From: Azoarcus sp031555955 | GTDB lineage: Bacteria; Pseudomonadota; Gammaproteobacteria; Burkholderiales; Rhodocyclaceae | Reading direction: 5' to 3' | Length of the DNA stretch: 64,000 bases | Assembly: GCA_031555955.1 (NCBI GenBank) | Contig: JAVBTY010000028.1 | Span: 12,208-76,207, forward strand | Shown: positions 31,709-41,609 of the stretch, piece after piece | Layout: each line of letters starts with the position of its first letter | How positions within the stretch are numbered: the first letter of the stretch is position 1 | Position numbers and translations under genes: made by a program | The notes under the pieces: model-generated | Database searches by the model: none | The model's input: only the letters and a program-made list of their open reading frames with translations | Told to the model about the DNA's origin: nothing

Positions 31709-32887
31709 TTATGCCGGATCGAGCCGCAGCACGCAGCCATCGCTATCATCGAGCAGCCACAGCCTGCCGTCCGGCCCCTGGCGCACATCGCGGATGCGTT
31801 TTCCCAGGCTGAAACGTTCTTCACGTACGATCCTGCCGCCTTCCCGCTGCAGACGCACCAGCATCTGCGCCTTGAGCGCACCGGCGAAAACGCTTCCTTT
31901 CCAGCCCGGATACACGTCCCCAGTGTAGAAAGCCATGCCAGAAGGCGCGATTGACGGCGCCCATTGCAGCAGCGGCGACTCCACGTCAGCCCGTTCGCTG
32001 CCCTCGCCGATCCTGAAGCCGGTAACGTATTCGCGCCCGTAGGTAATCACCGGCCAGCCGTAGTTGCGCCCGGGCAGTACACGGTTCACCTCGTCACCGC
32101 CCTGCGGCCCATGTTCGCTGATCCACAGTTCTCCGTTGGCTGGATCAAGCGCCGCGCCCTGCACGTTGCGATGTCCGTAGGACCAGATTTCCGGCAGAGC
32201 GCCGGGACGGCCAATGAAAGGATTCTCCGCCGCCGCGCCGCCGCCAGCTTCGATGCGGACGATCTTGCCCAGGTGGCTGCCGAGGTCCTGCGCCTTGTCG
32301 CGATGATCGTAGCGGTCACCGAGGGTCACGAACAGCCTGCCACCGGCATCGAACACCAGGCGCGCCCCCCAGTGATTGCCGCCCGGGGGATCATCACGCT
32401 GGGCGAAAATACGCCGCACATCACGCAGCCGCAGACTACCGGCATCCAGCGTCGCGCGCGCCACTGCGGTACGCGCCCCCTTTGCCGTGGGTTCCGCATA
32501 GGAAAAAAAGATAGCGCCGCTGGTCTCAAAATCGGGGGCAAGCGCTACGTCGAGCAGCCCGCCCTGCCCGCGCGCATACACTTCAGGCACGCCTGCGAGG
32601 GGAGCCGACACACTGGCCGCCGATGATGCGCCAGCCATGCTCAGGATACGCATGCGCCCCGGCCGTTCCGTAACCAGCAGACGATTCTCCGGCAGAAAGG
32701 CCAGCGCCCACGGATGCTCCAGCCCGCAGACGATTTCGGTAACGCGAACTGCGCCTGTTTCGCTACGGATCACGGTCTGCGCCTGGACCGGCGCCGATAA
32801 CACTGCGTCCGGAATGCCCGCAATCAATACCAGCAGGGCGAACTGAAAAGGGAAGCCGGTTTTTTGTCTGGGCATGGCATTGTTCAT
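31709..32887 (-). CDS. PQQ-dependent sugar dehydrogenase (soluble aldose dehydrogenase type)
   Basis: A 392-residue six-bladed beta-propeller with a signal peptide (FALLVLIAGIPDAVLS), so periplasmic. Blades are visible as GLEHPWALAFLPENRLLVTE, GQGGLLDVALAPDF, NHWGARLVFDAGGRLFVTLG, YGHRNVQGAALDP and GELWISEHGPQGGDEVN. The last two carry residues that bind PQQ and calcium in the E. coli YliI/Asd group. It oxidises aldose sugars or other alcohols with PQQ. No PQQ synthesis genes are in the window. Confidence 0.9.
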   Translation of the reverse strand: MNNAMPRQKTGFPFQFALLVLIAGIPDAVLSAPVQAQTVIRSETGAVRVTEIVCGLEHPWALAFLPENRLLVTERPGRMRILSMAGASSAASVSAPLAGVPEVYARGQGGLLDVALAPDFETSGAIFFSYAEPTAKGARTAVARATLDAGSLRLRDVRRIFAQRDDPPGGNHWGARLVFDAGGRLFVTLGDRYDHRDKAQDLGSHLGKIVRIEAGGGAAAENPFIGRPGALPEIWSYGHRNVQGAALDPANGELWISEHGPQGGDEVNRVLPGRNYGWPVITYGREYVTGFRIGEGSERADVESPLLQWAPSIAPSGMAFYTGDVYPGWKGSVFAGALKAQMLVRLQREGGRIVREERFSLGKRIRDVRQGPDGRLWLLDDSDGCVLRLDPA

Positions 32888-33097
32888 AAAAAAGAAAACG
32901 GCATGGCTGGCTCATGGACCGAAGCATGACCACGGCTGCCACGGTAACCCCGGAACCCGCACAGCCGGTCCGGTTTCAGGCGGACCCGGCGACCTGGAAA
33001 ACGTTCAGCCTTCAGAAAGCGGCATCTGGGCATTAAAGCCACAAAACTATGGTATAGAGAAGCAGCACTTTCGCAGCAACGCGCCATTCCATGCACC

Positions 33098-34831
33098 ATG
33101 GATAAATCCTGCCTCTGGCGACTGTTTGTCCAGCCTTCCGCCCTGCCCCCCTTCCGGCGGTTCCTCCTGGCCGGGCTGCTGCTTTCCGCCTGCGCGCCGC
33201 TGGCCGCATCAGCGGCGGCGCCTGCCGCCGACGGCGCCTCACCGCTGGCGCTCGTCCTTGTAGCGGCGCTCTCGGCCGCACTGGCGGCAGCCATCGGCTA
33301 CCGGATCGGCCATCTCCGCACAAAGCGCCAGCAGGACACACAGGCGAAGCGGGCGCACATGCGCGCCTCCCTCATTGATCTTGCGTCGGACTGGACGTGG
33401 CGCACGGACCACAACCATCGCTATCTTGCGATCAGCAGGGGCTTTCATGGCTGCACCGGTCTTGATCCGGCCACCCTCATAGGCCGCTCCCCCTGGGATC
33501 TGGCCGGGCCCGCAACCGAATCCGTCGACTGGGAGCCCTACCGCGCCAGCCTGAAAGAACAGGAAAAAATCACCCATACCTTTCCCCTGCGCGGTGCGGA
33601 TGGGCACATCCGCCATTTTGAGCTGATCGGGCAACCGTTGCTGCGCAATGGCCTGTTCGCCGGCTACCACGGCATCGGGCGCGACATTACCGAACAGGTC
33701 ACCACCGCCCGCGCCCTGCATAAAAGCCAGCAGCGTTACTCGGAAATGGTCGAATCGGTGAACGAAGTCATTTTCCGCTCCGACACGGAAGGACGGCTGA
33801 CTTTTCTTAACAGTTTCTGGCGGACAGTGAGCGGATACCGGGTTGACCAGGCTCTGGGCAAGTCCCTTGCCAGCTTTCTGCATCCGGACGACTGCGCCAG
33901 CGCACAGGCGCACTTCGCCGATGTTATTGCCGGCAGGCAGCCGGAATGCCGCTGTGAGCTGCGGCTGCGCACCCGGAAAGGCGAAATCCGCTGGATCGAG
34001 GCTGCCGGGCGTCCCATCGTGGACGTGGATGAAGCGCCTTTGGGCATTGCCGGCACCCTGTCCGACATTTCCTCGCGCAAGGTGGCCGAGCTGACGCTGA
34101 AGAATGTGAATCAGGATCTGGAGGCCCGCGTCCACCAGCGTACCGCCGAACTGGAAGCCTCCAACCAGGAGCTGGAAGCTTTCTCCTATTCCGTTTCCCA
34201 TGACCTGCGCGCGCCGCTGCGCGCCATCGACGGTTTTGCCCGTATTCTGGAAGAGGAGCTGGCGGACCGGCTCGACGACGATTCGCGCGGACATATCAAC
34301 CGCATCCGCAAGGCCACCCAGCGCATGGCGCATCTGACCGACGCGCTGATCGAACTGGCCCGTCTCACCCGCGAACCGCTGCGCAAAGAAACCTTCGACC
34401 TGTCCGCAATGGCGGTGCAGATCATGGACGAACTGCGCGCCGGGGAACCCGCCCGTGTGGTTGAGCTCGAAATCGGCCAGGGCCTGATGGTCACCGCCGA
34501 CCGCGTGCTGGTCCTTGTACTGCTTGAAAACCTGCTGCACAACGCCTGGAAATTTTCCGCCCGCGAGCCGGTCACCCGCATCACTTTCCGCGCCGGGCGC
34601 GAAAACGGGCAGCGCGTGTTCTGCATCGAGGACAACGGCGCCGGTTTTGACATGGCTTTCGCCGCCAACCTGTTCCGCCCTTTCCACCGCCTGCACAGCG
34701 CATCGGAATTTTCCGGCACCGGCATCGGCCTTGCGACCGTGCAACGCATCATCCAGCGCCACGGCGGCATGATCTGGGCGTACTCGAACCCGGGCGACGG
34801 CGCCCGTTTCTGCTTTACTCTCGGGAACTGA
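33098..34831 (+). CDS. Membrane-anchored PAS-PAS sensor histidine kinase (orphan)
   Basis: A signal/anchor (FLLAGLLLSACAPLAAS) and a second hydrophobic helix near residue 50 (LALVLVAALSAALAAAIGY) precede two PAS domains with PAC tails (about 90-210 and 215-335). A dimerisation domain follows with phospho-His in YSVSHDLRAPLRAIDGF, and an ATPase domain with ENLLHNAWKFS, EDNGAGFDM and GTGIGLATV. The HDLRAPLRAIDGF style is that of phytochrome-like kinases, but no GAF or chromophore domain is present. 577 residues. No response regulator is adjacent. Confidence 0.9.
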   Translation: MDKSCLWRLFVQPSALPPFRRFLLAGLLLSACAPLAASAAAPAADGASPLALVLVAALSAALAAAIGYRIGHLRTKRQQDTQAKRAHMRASLIDLASDWTWRTDHNHRYLAISRGFHGCTGLDPATLIGRSPWDLAGPATESVDWEPYRASLKEQEKITHTFPLRGADGHIRHFELIGQPLLRNGLFAGYHGIGRDITEQVTTARALHKSQQRYSEMVESVNEVIFRSDTEGRLTFLNSFWRTVSGYRVDQALGKSLASFLHPDDCASAQAHFADVIAGRQPECRCELRLRTRKGEIRWIEAAGRPIVDVDEAPLGIAGTLSDISSRKVAELTLKNVNQDLEARVHQRTAELEASNQELEAFSYSVSHDLRAPLRAIDGFARILEEELADRLDDDSRGHINRIRKATQRMAHLTDALIELARLTREPLRKETFDLSAMAVQIMDELRAGEPARVVELEIGQGLMVTADRVLVLVLLENLLHNAWKFSAREPVTRITFRAGRENGQRVFCIEDNGAGFDMAFAANLFRPFHRLHSASEFSGTGIGLATVQRIIQRHGGMIWAYSNPGDGARFCFTLGN

Positions 34832-34969
34832 TCCCTGATGCCGGGGTTATTTTGAGACCGTGCAATTGATTGTGCACTGCAGTATCATCCTCTTACTATC
34901 CTCCAGACGGATTGCCTCACCGGCGTCCCCCTCACGGCACCAGCCCGGACTCTTCGGATCTTTCCTGCA

Positions 34970-37657
34970 ATGAAAGAAAAACACTACCTTTCCCCCCTGC
35001 TCGAACCCCAGTCCGTCGCCATCATCGGCGCCAGCGAGCGGGACGCCTCCCTTGGAAACGTCCTCATCCGCAACATGCTCGACGCCGGTTACAAGGGGCG
35101 CCTGTTCGCAATCAATCCGGGGCACGAATCGGTACTGGGCCTGCCCTGTTACAAGACGGTGGAAGACGTGCCCCACCGTCTTGATCTGGCCGTGATCGCC
35201 ATCCGTGCAGACCGGGTTCCCGCCGCGATCGATGGCTGCGGCCGGGCCGGGGTGAAGGCTGTTATCGTGCTCTCGTCGGGCTTTTCTGAAACCGGCCCGC
35301 GCGGCGCCATGCTCGAACGCAAGGTGATCGAGGCCGCGCGGCGGCACCGCATCCGCCTGCTCGGCCCCAACTGTATCGGCATCATGCGCCCCGAACTCGG
35401 TCTGAACGCCACATTCGCCCAGGCCAGCGCGGGCAAAGGCACGATCGGCCTCATCTCCCAGTCCGGCGCGCTGTGCGCGGCGATTCTCGACTGGGCCAAA
35501 CCGAACAACGTTGGCTTTTCCACCGTGGTTTCGCTCGGCGCCTCGTCCGATATCGATTTCGGCGAAGTGCTGGAGTACATGATTTCCGACCCGCGCACTG
35601 AAAGCATCTTCCTCTATGTGGAAGGCATCCGCGACGCGCGCCGTTTCATGAGCGCGCTGCGCGGCGCGGCGCGGGTCAAACCCGTGCTGCTGATCAAGGC
35701 CGGACGGCACCCGGACGTTTCGCAGGCGATCCTGTCGCATTCCGGCGCCAAGGTGGGCGACGACGCGGTATTCGATGCCGCGCTGCGCCGCGCAGGCGTG
35801 ATCCGCCTGTACAACATGGCGCAGCTTTTTTCCGCCGCCAATGCGCTGTTCTCCCATTTCCGCCCGCGCGGCAACCGTCTGGCGATCATTACCAACGGCG
35901 GCGGGCCGGGTGTCATGGCGGCCGACCGCGCGGCCGATCTCGGCATTCCGATGGCCACGTTTTCCGAAAGCACCATCGAAAAGCTCAATGCCGCGCTGCC
36001 AGCGGGCTGGTCCCACGGCAATCCGGTAGATATCCTGGGCGACGGCGGCGCGGAGCAATACCGCAAGGCGCTGGCGGCGGTGCTGGAAGACGATAACGTC
36101 GACGGCGCGCTGGTGATGCTGACGCCGCAGGCGATGAGCGATCCGGATGGCGTCGCCGCGGCGGTGATCGAGCTGGAGGAAAACGCCGACAAACCCGTTC
36201 TCACCTGCTGGATGGGCGCGGAACAGATCATGAGCGCACGCCGCGCCTTTATCGACGCCGGCATCCCCACGCTGCGCACGCCGGAACCGGCGGTGGAACT
36301 GTTCAGCCACATTTCCGCCTACTACCGCAACCAGAAGCTGCTGATGCAGACGCCGTCGTCGCTGTCGCACCTGTCGCCGCCATCGATCGAAAGCGCCCGC
36401 CTGGTGATCGAAACCGCGCTGGCCGAACGGCGCAAGTCGCTTAACGAAATGGAATCCAAGGCGCTGCTGGCCGCCTTCCGCATCCCCATCGCGCAGACGG
36501 TGATTGCCCGTTCGGCCACCGAGGCGATGGTGCTGGCCGAAGAAATCGGCCTCCCCGTGGTGATGAAGATCGACTCACCGTCGATCATCCACAAGTCCGA
36601 TTCCGGCGGCGTGCGCCTGAACCTTGGCAGCCTCGCCGCGGTACGTTCCGCCTACCAGGAAATTCTCGACGAAGTCCGCAAAAACCGGCCCGACGCCACC
36701 ATCAACGGCGTGGCGATCGAACCGATGGTTCTCAAGCGCCACGGGCGGGAACTGGTCGTCAGCGTCCGGCGCGATCCGGTATTCGGCCCGGTGATCGCCT
36801 TCGGCGAGGGCGGCAACCGTGTCGAGGCGAACCGCGATCTCGCCATCGCGCTGCCGCCGCTGAACAATTACCTGGTGCACGACCTGATCCGCTCGACCCG
36901 CGTCTATCCGCTGCTGGGCGAATTCCGCAACATGCCCGCAATCAGGATGGAAGCGCTTGAACTGGTGCTGCTGCGCGTTTCTGAAATGGTCTGCGAACTG
37001 CCATGGATCACCAGCCTGGAGATCAACCCGCTGATCGTCGACGAACAGGGCGCGGTAGCCGTTGATGCGCGCATCGTCGCCGACAACGTCTCGCCCGCGG
37101 CCGACCGTTACGATCACATGGCGATCCACCCCTATCCGTCACACCTCATCACCCGCTGGATCATGCCCGACGGCGTGGAAATCACCGTGCGGCCGATCAA
37201 GCCGGAAGACGCCGATCTGGAAGTGGAATTCGTCCTCGGCCTCTCGGCTGAAACAAAGTATTACCGCTTCATGAATTCGCTGCGCGAACTGCCGCCCGCC
37301 ATGGTCGCGCGCCTGACCCAGATCGACTACGACCGGGAAATGGCCTTTATCGCCACCATCATGGTCGAAGGCGCGGAAAAGGAAATCGGCGTGTGCCGCT
37401 ACGCGGTCAACCCCGATGGCGAATCGTGCGAGTTCGCTGTTGTCGTCGCCGACGAATGGCAGCACCGCGGCCTCGCCCGCCGGCTCATGGGCGTGCTGAT
37501 CGATACCGCGCGCAGCCGCGGCATCGCCTACATGAACGGCGTTTTCCTGGCCAACAACGAGCGCATGCTCAAGTTCGTACAAAGCCTTGGCTTTGTGCTC
37601 TCCAACGATCCGGACGACAACACCGTCAAGCTCGGCGTTTTGCCGCTGCAGGACTGA
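34970..37657 (+). CDS. Acetyl-CoA synthetase-like / GNAT protein acetyltransferase (Pat/PatZ type)
   Basis: An 895-residue protein in the Pat/YfiQ order: a CoA-binding Rossmann domain (LEPQSVAIIGASERDASLGN), a ligase-CoA domain (GPNCIGIMRPELGLNATF, SQSGALCAAILDWA with the conserved His region later), an ATP-grasp domain (IPIAQTVIARSATEAMV, VVMKIDSPSIIHKSDSGGVR), and a C-terminal GNAT acetyltransferase from about 725 (FAVVVADEWQHRGLARRLM). Homologues acetylate lysines of acetyl-CoA synthetase and other metabolic enzymes; the synthetase part is often catalytically dead. Monocistronic, after the orphan kinase. Confidence 0.9.
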   Translation: MKEKHYLSPLLEPQSVAIIGASERDASLGNVLIRNMLDAGYKGRLFAINPGHESVLGLPCYKTVEDVPHRLDLAVIAIRADRVPAAIDGCGRAGVKAVIVLSSGFSETGPRGAMLERKVIEAARRHRIRLLGPNCIGIMRPELGLNATFAQASAGKGTIGLISQSGALCAAILDWAKPNNVGFSTVVSLGASSDIDFGEVLEYMISDPRTESIFLYVEGIRDARRFMSALRGAARVKPVLLIKAGRHPDVSQAILSHSGAKVGDDAVFDAALRRAGVIRLYNMAQLFSAANALFSHFRPRGNRLAIITNGGGPGVMAADRAADLGIPMATFSESTIEKLNAALPAGWSHGNPVDILGDGGAEQYRKALAAVLEDDNVDGALVMLTPQAMSDPDGVAAAVIELEENADKPVLTCWMGAEQIMSARRAFIDAGIPTLRTPEPAVELFSHISAYYRNQKLLMQTPSSLSHLSPPSIESARLVIETALAERRKSLNEMESKALLAAFRIPIAQTVIARSATEAMVLAEEIGLPVVMKIDSPSIIHKSDSGGVRLNLGSLAAVRSAYQEILDEVRKNRPDATINGVAIEPMVLKRHGRELVVSVRRDPVFGPVIAFGEGGNRVEANRDLAIALPPLNNYLVHDLIRSTRVYPLLGEFRNMPAIRMEALELVLLRVSEMVCELPWITSLEINPLIVDEQGAVAVDARIVADNVSPAADRYDHMAIHPYPSHLITRWIMPDGVEITVRPIKPEDADLEVEFVLGLSAETKYYRFMNSLRELPPAMVARLTQIDYDREMAFIATIMVEGAEKEIGVCRYAVNPDGESCEFAVVVADEWQHRGLARRLMGVLIDTARSRGIAYMNGVFLANNERMLKFVQSLGFVLSNDPDDNTVKLGVLPLQD

Positions 37658-37671
37658 CCCGGCCCCGCTTT

Positions 37672-37702
37672 CGCCCGCTCTCCGGCTTACGGAGAACGGG
37701 CG
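37672..37702 (+). terminator. Imperfect hairpin after the Pat-like gene (possible terminator)
   Basis: CGCCCG..CTCCG (37672-37684) pairs with CGGAG..CGGGCG (37690-37702), with a 2-nt internal mismatch and a 5-nt loop, 15 bp after the stop. There is no T-run, so it may be a Rho-assisted or weak terminator. Confidence 0.35.
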
Positions 37703-37862
37703 GGGTCCGCTCCTCCATTAACCCCCATCCAGGCCAGCGGCCATCGCGCACCCGCCGCCCGCTGCCGTATACCCGGCGAAAAGCTGTGCCAACACGGGAA
37801 CCATTCAGCCGGATTACTTTCCCCAGAGAGGCAAATCTGATAAATCGCTATAATCCACGCGC

Positions 37863-38477
37863 ATGAAATTTCTCTTCGACCTTTTTCCTGTCGCCCTTTT
37901 TTTTGCGACGTACAAAATCGCCCGCCTCTGGGATGGATCGCTCCCCCTCGCCAGCCGCTGGCTGGGGCCGGATATCACCGCCGCGCAGGCGCCAATCCTG
38001 CTCGCCACCGCGGTTACAATCGCGGCTACGGTCACCCAGATTGCCCTTCTCAGGCTGAAAAAGCAGAAAATCGGCTACATGATGTGGATCAGTCTGGTTC
38101 TCATCCTTGTTTTTGGCGGCGCCACACTGTTTTTTCATAATCCGGTCTTCATCAAGTGGAAGCCCACGATTCTGTACTGGCTGTTCGGCACGGTTCTTTT
38201 CGTCTCCGCTGTTTTCTTCCGGCGCAACCTGATCAGAACGATGATGGCGGATGCCGGAATTGTTCTCCCCGAAACCATCTGGTCCAGGCTCAACCTGGCA
38301 TGGGTGTGTTTTTTCGCCGTGATGGGGCTGATGAATCTTTATGTTGCCTACCGCTTTTCCGAAGAGACATGGGTCGACTTCAAAATGTTTGGCGGCATGG
38401 GCCTGATGCTGGCATTTGCGCTGGGACAGGGATTTTTCCTGTCAAAATATCTGGAAAAGGAACCGCACGATGCCTGA
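37863..38477 (+). CDS. yciB: Inner-membrane septation protein YciB (IspZ)
   Basis: YciB is a multi-pass inner-membrane protein that links envelope synthesis to elongation and division. The 204 residues begin MKFLFDLFPVALFFATYK, the family hallmark, and include HNPVFIKWKPTILYWLFG and WVCFFAVMGLMNLYVAY; five to six helices are predicted. It heads a yciB-bolA-parvulin operon. Confidence 0.94.
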   Translation: MKFLFDLFPVALFFATYKIARLWDGSLPLASRWLGPDITAAQAPILLATAVTIAATVTQIALLRLKKQKIGYMMWISLVLILVFGGATLFFHNPVFIKWKPTILYWLFGTVLFVSAVFFRRNLIRTMMADAGIVLPETIWSRLNLAWVCFFAVMGLMNLYVAYRFSEETWVDFKMFGGMGLMLAFALGQGFFLSKYLEKEPHDA

Positions 38478-38589
38478 CATTTCCATCGTCAGCAGTGGCC
38501 AGAGCAGGCGCTCCGGAAGCATGCCCCCATGCCTGGCCAGTCTGGAATTCCTGAGCGATGCGCATCTTGCTCCCGGAATGCGGTCATGA
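38470..38589 (+). CDS. Possible 39-residue ORF bridging yciB and bolA
   Basis: An ATG inside the last codons of yciB opens 39 codons whose stop overlaps the bolA ATG as ATGA. The arrangement would couple translation of the three genes and fills the 108-bp gap exactly. The peptide (MPDISIVSSGQSRRS...) has no recognisable feature, so it may be only a translational bridge or chance. Confidence 0.25.
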   Translation: MPDISIVSSGQSRRSGSMPPCLASLEFLSDAHLAPGMRS

Positions 38590-38867
38590 GCGTTATACGC
38601 ATGATCCGGGAACGGCTCGCCGTACTGGAACCGCAGTCCGTCGAAATCGACGATGAAAGCGCCCTGCACGCAGGCCATGCGGGAGCACGGTCCGGCGGTG
38701 GCCATTACCGGCTGAAAATTGTCTCCCCCGCATTTTCCGGAAAAAACACGGTCCACCGTCACCGGATGATTTACCGCGCGCTTGGTGAAATGATGAAAGC
38801 GGAAATTCATGCTCTCGCCATTTGCGCTCAAACGGCCGAAGAGGCCATCATAAAACCTGCCCCCTGA
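38586..38867 (+). CDS. BolA family protein
   Basis: A 93-residue BolA domain: VIRMIRERLAVLEPQSVEI, a central HYRLKIVSPAFSGKN, and VHRHRMIYRALGEMM-AEIHALAI with the invariant C-terminal histidine. BolA proteins act with monothiol glutaredoxins in iron-sulfur trafficking, and some regulate transcription. The ATG at 38586 overlaps the preceding stop; the parvulin gene starts 10 bp later, an arrangement with yciB common in betaproteobacteria. Confidence 0.9.
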   Translation: MSVIRMIRERLAVLEPQSVEIDDESALHAGHAGARSGGGHYRLKIVSPAFSGKNTVHRHRMIYRALGEMMKAEIHALAICAQTAEEAIIKPAP

Positions 38868-38877
38868 AGGAGTATCG

Positions 38878-39660
38878 ATGAAACGCTTTCCGAGCCGTCT
38901 GGCTGTCAGCCTGGTTGCTGCTTTCTTAACCCAGTCCGTGCTGGCCGCCGCGCCGGTGGCCACGGTCAATGGCGTAGCCATTCCGGCCGTCCGCGCTGAA
39001 GCCATGCTTGCCGAGCAGCACGCACAGGGCGCGCAGGACAGCCCGGAACTGCAGGCTGCCATCCGCGAGGAACTGATCCGCCGCGAAATGCTGAGCCAGG
39101 CCGCAACCAAAAAAGGAATCGACAAGAAGTCCGACGTTCAGGCGCAGATGGACATGGCCAGGCAGGCGATCCTGATCCGCGCCTATCTGCAGGATTACAT
39201 GAAAACCCACCCGGTTACCGACGACGAGCTGAAGAAAGAGTACGACTCGATCAAGGAGAGCATGGGGCAGAAAGAATATAAGCCGCGCCACGTTCTGGTT
39301 GAAACCGAAGACCAGGCCAAGGCGGTCATTGCAAAACTGCAGGCGGGAACGTCCTTCGACGAGGTGGCGAAGGAATCCCGCGATCCAGGCTCAAAGGACA
39401 AAGGGGGCGATCTCGGCTGGAGCAACCCCAAGATGTTCGTAAAACCGTTTTCCGACGCCATGGTTACGCTCGAAAAAGGCAAATTCACCACGACGCCAGT
39501 GAAGAGCGATTTCGGCTATCACGTTATCCTGCTTGAAGACATCCGCGACCTGAAAGCGCCTGCATTTGAAGAGGTCAAGCCGCAGCTGCAGCAGCGCCTG
39601 CAGCAGCAGAGAATCGAAAAGCACCTGACCGAGCTGCGCGAAAAAGCCAAGGTGCAGTAA
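38878..39660 (+). CDS. Periplasmic parvulin-type peptidyl-prolyl isomerase
   Basis: A 260-residue PpiC/SurA-like isomerase. The signal peptide ends at VLAAAP, a helical chaperone region follows (PAVRAEAMLAEQHAQG, LIRREMLSQAATKKG), and the parvulin domain lies at about 130-230 (KPRHVLVETEDQAKAVIAKL, GGDLGWSNPKMFVKPFSDA, TTPVKSDFGYHVILLED). It assists folding of outer-membrane or secreted proteins. A strong AAGGAG precedes the ATG and a strong terminator follows. Confidence 0.93.
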   Translation: MKRFPSRLAVSLVAAFLTQSVLAAAPVATVNGVAIPAVRAEAMLAEQHAQGAQDSPELQAAIREELIRREMLSQAATKKGIDKKSDVQAQMDMARQAILIRAYLQDYMKTHPVTDDELKKEYDSIKESMGQKEYKPRHVLVETEDQAKAVIAKLQAGTSFDEVAKESRDPGSKDKGGDLGWSNPKMFVKPFSDAMVTLEKGKFTTTPVKSDFGYHVILLEDIRDLKAPAFEEVKPQLQQRLQQQRIEKHLTELREKAKVQ

Positions 39661-39690
39661 CGCGCACTAAAATCACGTTTTCCGGCTTCA

Positions 39691-39740
39691 TGTAAAAAGG
39701 CCGGAGGAACCTCAGGGGTTCCTCCGGCCTTTGTTTTTTC
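39691..39740. terminator. Bidirectional terminator between ppiC-like and acyl-CoA dehydrogenase genes
   Basis: A perfect 16-bp stem (39696-39711 with 39717-39732) and 5-nt loop are flanked by T-rich sequence on the right and A-rich on the left, so it can serve both convergent genes. Confidence 0.92.
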
Positions 39741-39756
39741 AGCCGTGGAGTCTGGA

Positions 39757-41553
39757 TCAGAAGGAATCGTCAGCCATATCCAGCGCTCCCGCCGCGCCAT
39801 GCGTCACCGCGTAGGAAAGCCCCGAAGCCTGGGACAGGACGTGATCCGCATAGAAGCGGGCCGTGGTGATTTTCGCCTGATAGAACGCGGCATCACCGCC
39901 ACCTGCTTTCAGTTTCTCCTGCGCGATCAGGGCGGAACGCGCCATCAGCCATCCGCCAGCGACGATGCCGAGCAGCTTGAGGAAGGGAACCGAACCGACG
40001 GACGCCGCCTTGATATCCTTGTCGTAGGTAGCAAGGATATAGGCCACCGCCTCTTCCACCGCAACAATGCCCTTGCCGAGGGACTGGCGCATCGCGGCGA
40101 AAGCGCCGTCCGCCTGGTTGCCCAGCCGGGTTTCGGTTTCGCGCATCTGCGCCAGCACGCCCATGACCGTAACGCCATTGTCGCGCGCGATCTTGCGCCC
40201 GATCAGATCATTGGCCTGGATAGCCGTCGTCCCTTCATAAATCGCGGTAATACGCGCATCGCGCAGATGCTGCGCCGCGCCGGTTTCCTCGATGAAGCCC
40301 ATGCCGCCATGCACCTGCACACCGGTCGAGGCGATATCGATCGAGTTTTCGGTAAACCAGCCCTTCACGACCGGAATCATCAGATCCACAAACGCCTGGT
40401 TGCGCGCCCGCGTGCCTTCATCCGGATGATCGTGAGCCGTGTCCGTAGCCGCGCCGACCACGTAGGCGAGCGCGCGCATCGCTTCAGTCTGGCTCTTCAT
40501 CGACATCAGCATCCTGCGCACGTCCGCATGGCGGAGAATCGCCACCTTCGGGCCGCCGCGCACACCCGCCTCCGTGCCCTGGATACGGTCTTTCGCGTAC
40601 GCAAGCGCGTGCTGGTAGGCACGTTCGGACAGCGCCAGACCTTCCATCCCGACCGCGAAGCGGGCCGCGTTCATCATGATGAACATGTACTCAAGGCCGC
40701 GGTTCAGCTCACCCACCAGGGTGCCGATCGCGCCGCCCTTGTCACCAAAGGCAAGGACGCAGGTCGGGCTGGCGTGGATGCCCAGCTTGTGCTCGATGGA
40801 AACGCAGTGGACGTCGTTGCGCGCGCCCAGGCTGCCATCGGCATTGACGAGAAACTTGGGCACAACGAACAGGGAAATCCCCTTCACCCCCTCGGGCGCA
40901 TCCGGCAGGCGGGCCAGCACCAGATGAACGATGTTGTCGGTAAGGTCATGCTCGCCATAGGTGATGAAAATTTTCTGGCCGAAAATCTTGTAGGTGCCAT
41001 CGCCCTGCGGCTCGGCACGCGTGCGGACCGCGGCCAGATCCGAACCGGCCTGCGGCTCGGTCAGATTCATGGTGCCGGTCCATTCGCCGCTCACCATCTT
41101 CGGCAGAAAGGTTTTTTTCTGCTCATCGGTGCCACGCAGCATCAGCGCCTCAATCGCGCCGCTGGTCAGCATCGGACACAGGGAAAACGCCATGTTGGCC
41201 GACTTCCACATTTCCATGACCGCAGTCGAAACAAGCTTCGGCAGCCCCTGACCACCGTATTGCGGGTCGCCCGCCACGGCATTCCAGCCCGCATCCACAA
41301 ACTGGCGGTAAGCACCCTTCCAGCCGGTAGCGGTTTTCACATTTCCGTTATCCCACCTGGCGCCTTCCTGGTCGCCGCTCCGGTTCAGGGGCGCAAGCAC
41401 TCCACCCGCGAATTTGCCGGCCTCATCCAGGATCGCATCCACCAGATCCGAGGAAACTTCCTCGTTCCCCGGCAGGCGGACGACGTCTTCCAGCATGGCC
41501 AGCTCGCGCATCGCGAACTGCATGTCACGGATCGGTGCGGTGTAGTTGCTCAT
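39757..41553 (-). CDS. Acyl-CoA dehydrogenase (FadE5-like, with extended C-terminal domain)
   Basis: A 598-residue FAD enzyme that desaturates acyl-CoA and passes electrons to ETF. Motifs: MNLTEPQAGSDLAAV, FITYGEHDLTDNIVH, the middle beta-domain, then VHGGMGFIEETGAAQHLRDA with the catalytic Glu region IYEGTTAIQ. The length and the extra C-terminal helical domain place it with the DmmD/FadE5-type dehydrogenases rather than short-chain enzymes. It is on the same strand downstream of etfBA, its electron acceptor, with one CbiM-like gene between. Confidence 0.93.
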   Translation of the reverse strand: MSNYTAPIRDMQFAMRELAMLEDVVRLPGNEEVSSDLVDAILDEAGKFAGGVLAPLNRSGDQEGARWDNGNVKTATGWKGAYRQFVDAGWNAVAGDPQYGGQGLPKLVSTAVMEMWKSANMAFSLCPMLTSGAIEALMLRGTDEQKKTFLPKMVSGEWTGTMNLTEPQAGSDLAAVRTRAEPQGDGTYKIFGQKIFITYGEHDLTDNIVHLVLARLPDAPEGVKGISLFVVPKFLVNADGSLGARNDVHCVSIEHKLGIHASPTCVLAFGDKGGAIGTLVGELNRGLEYMFIMMNAARFAVGMEGLALSERAYQHALAYAKDRIQGTEAGVRGGPKVAILRHADVRRMLMSMKSQTEAMRALAYVVGAATDTAHDHPDEGTRARNQAFVDLMIPVVKGWFTENSIDIASTGVQVHGGMGFIEETGAAQHLRDARITAIYEGTTAIQANDLIGRKIARDNGVTVMGVLAQMRETETRLGNQADGAFAAMRQSLGKGIVAVEEAVAYILATYDKDIKAASVGSVPFLKLLGIVAGGWLMARSALIAQEKLKAGGGDAAFYQAKITTARFYADHVLSQASGLSYAVTHGAAGALDMADDSF

Positions 41554-41609
41554 TTGGGATCACTCCATGTTGATGATTGCATCTGGCCGGAAACCGGCCG
41601 CTTTACTTG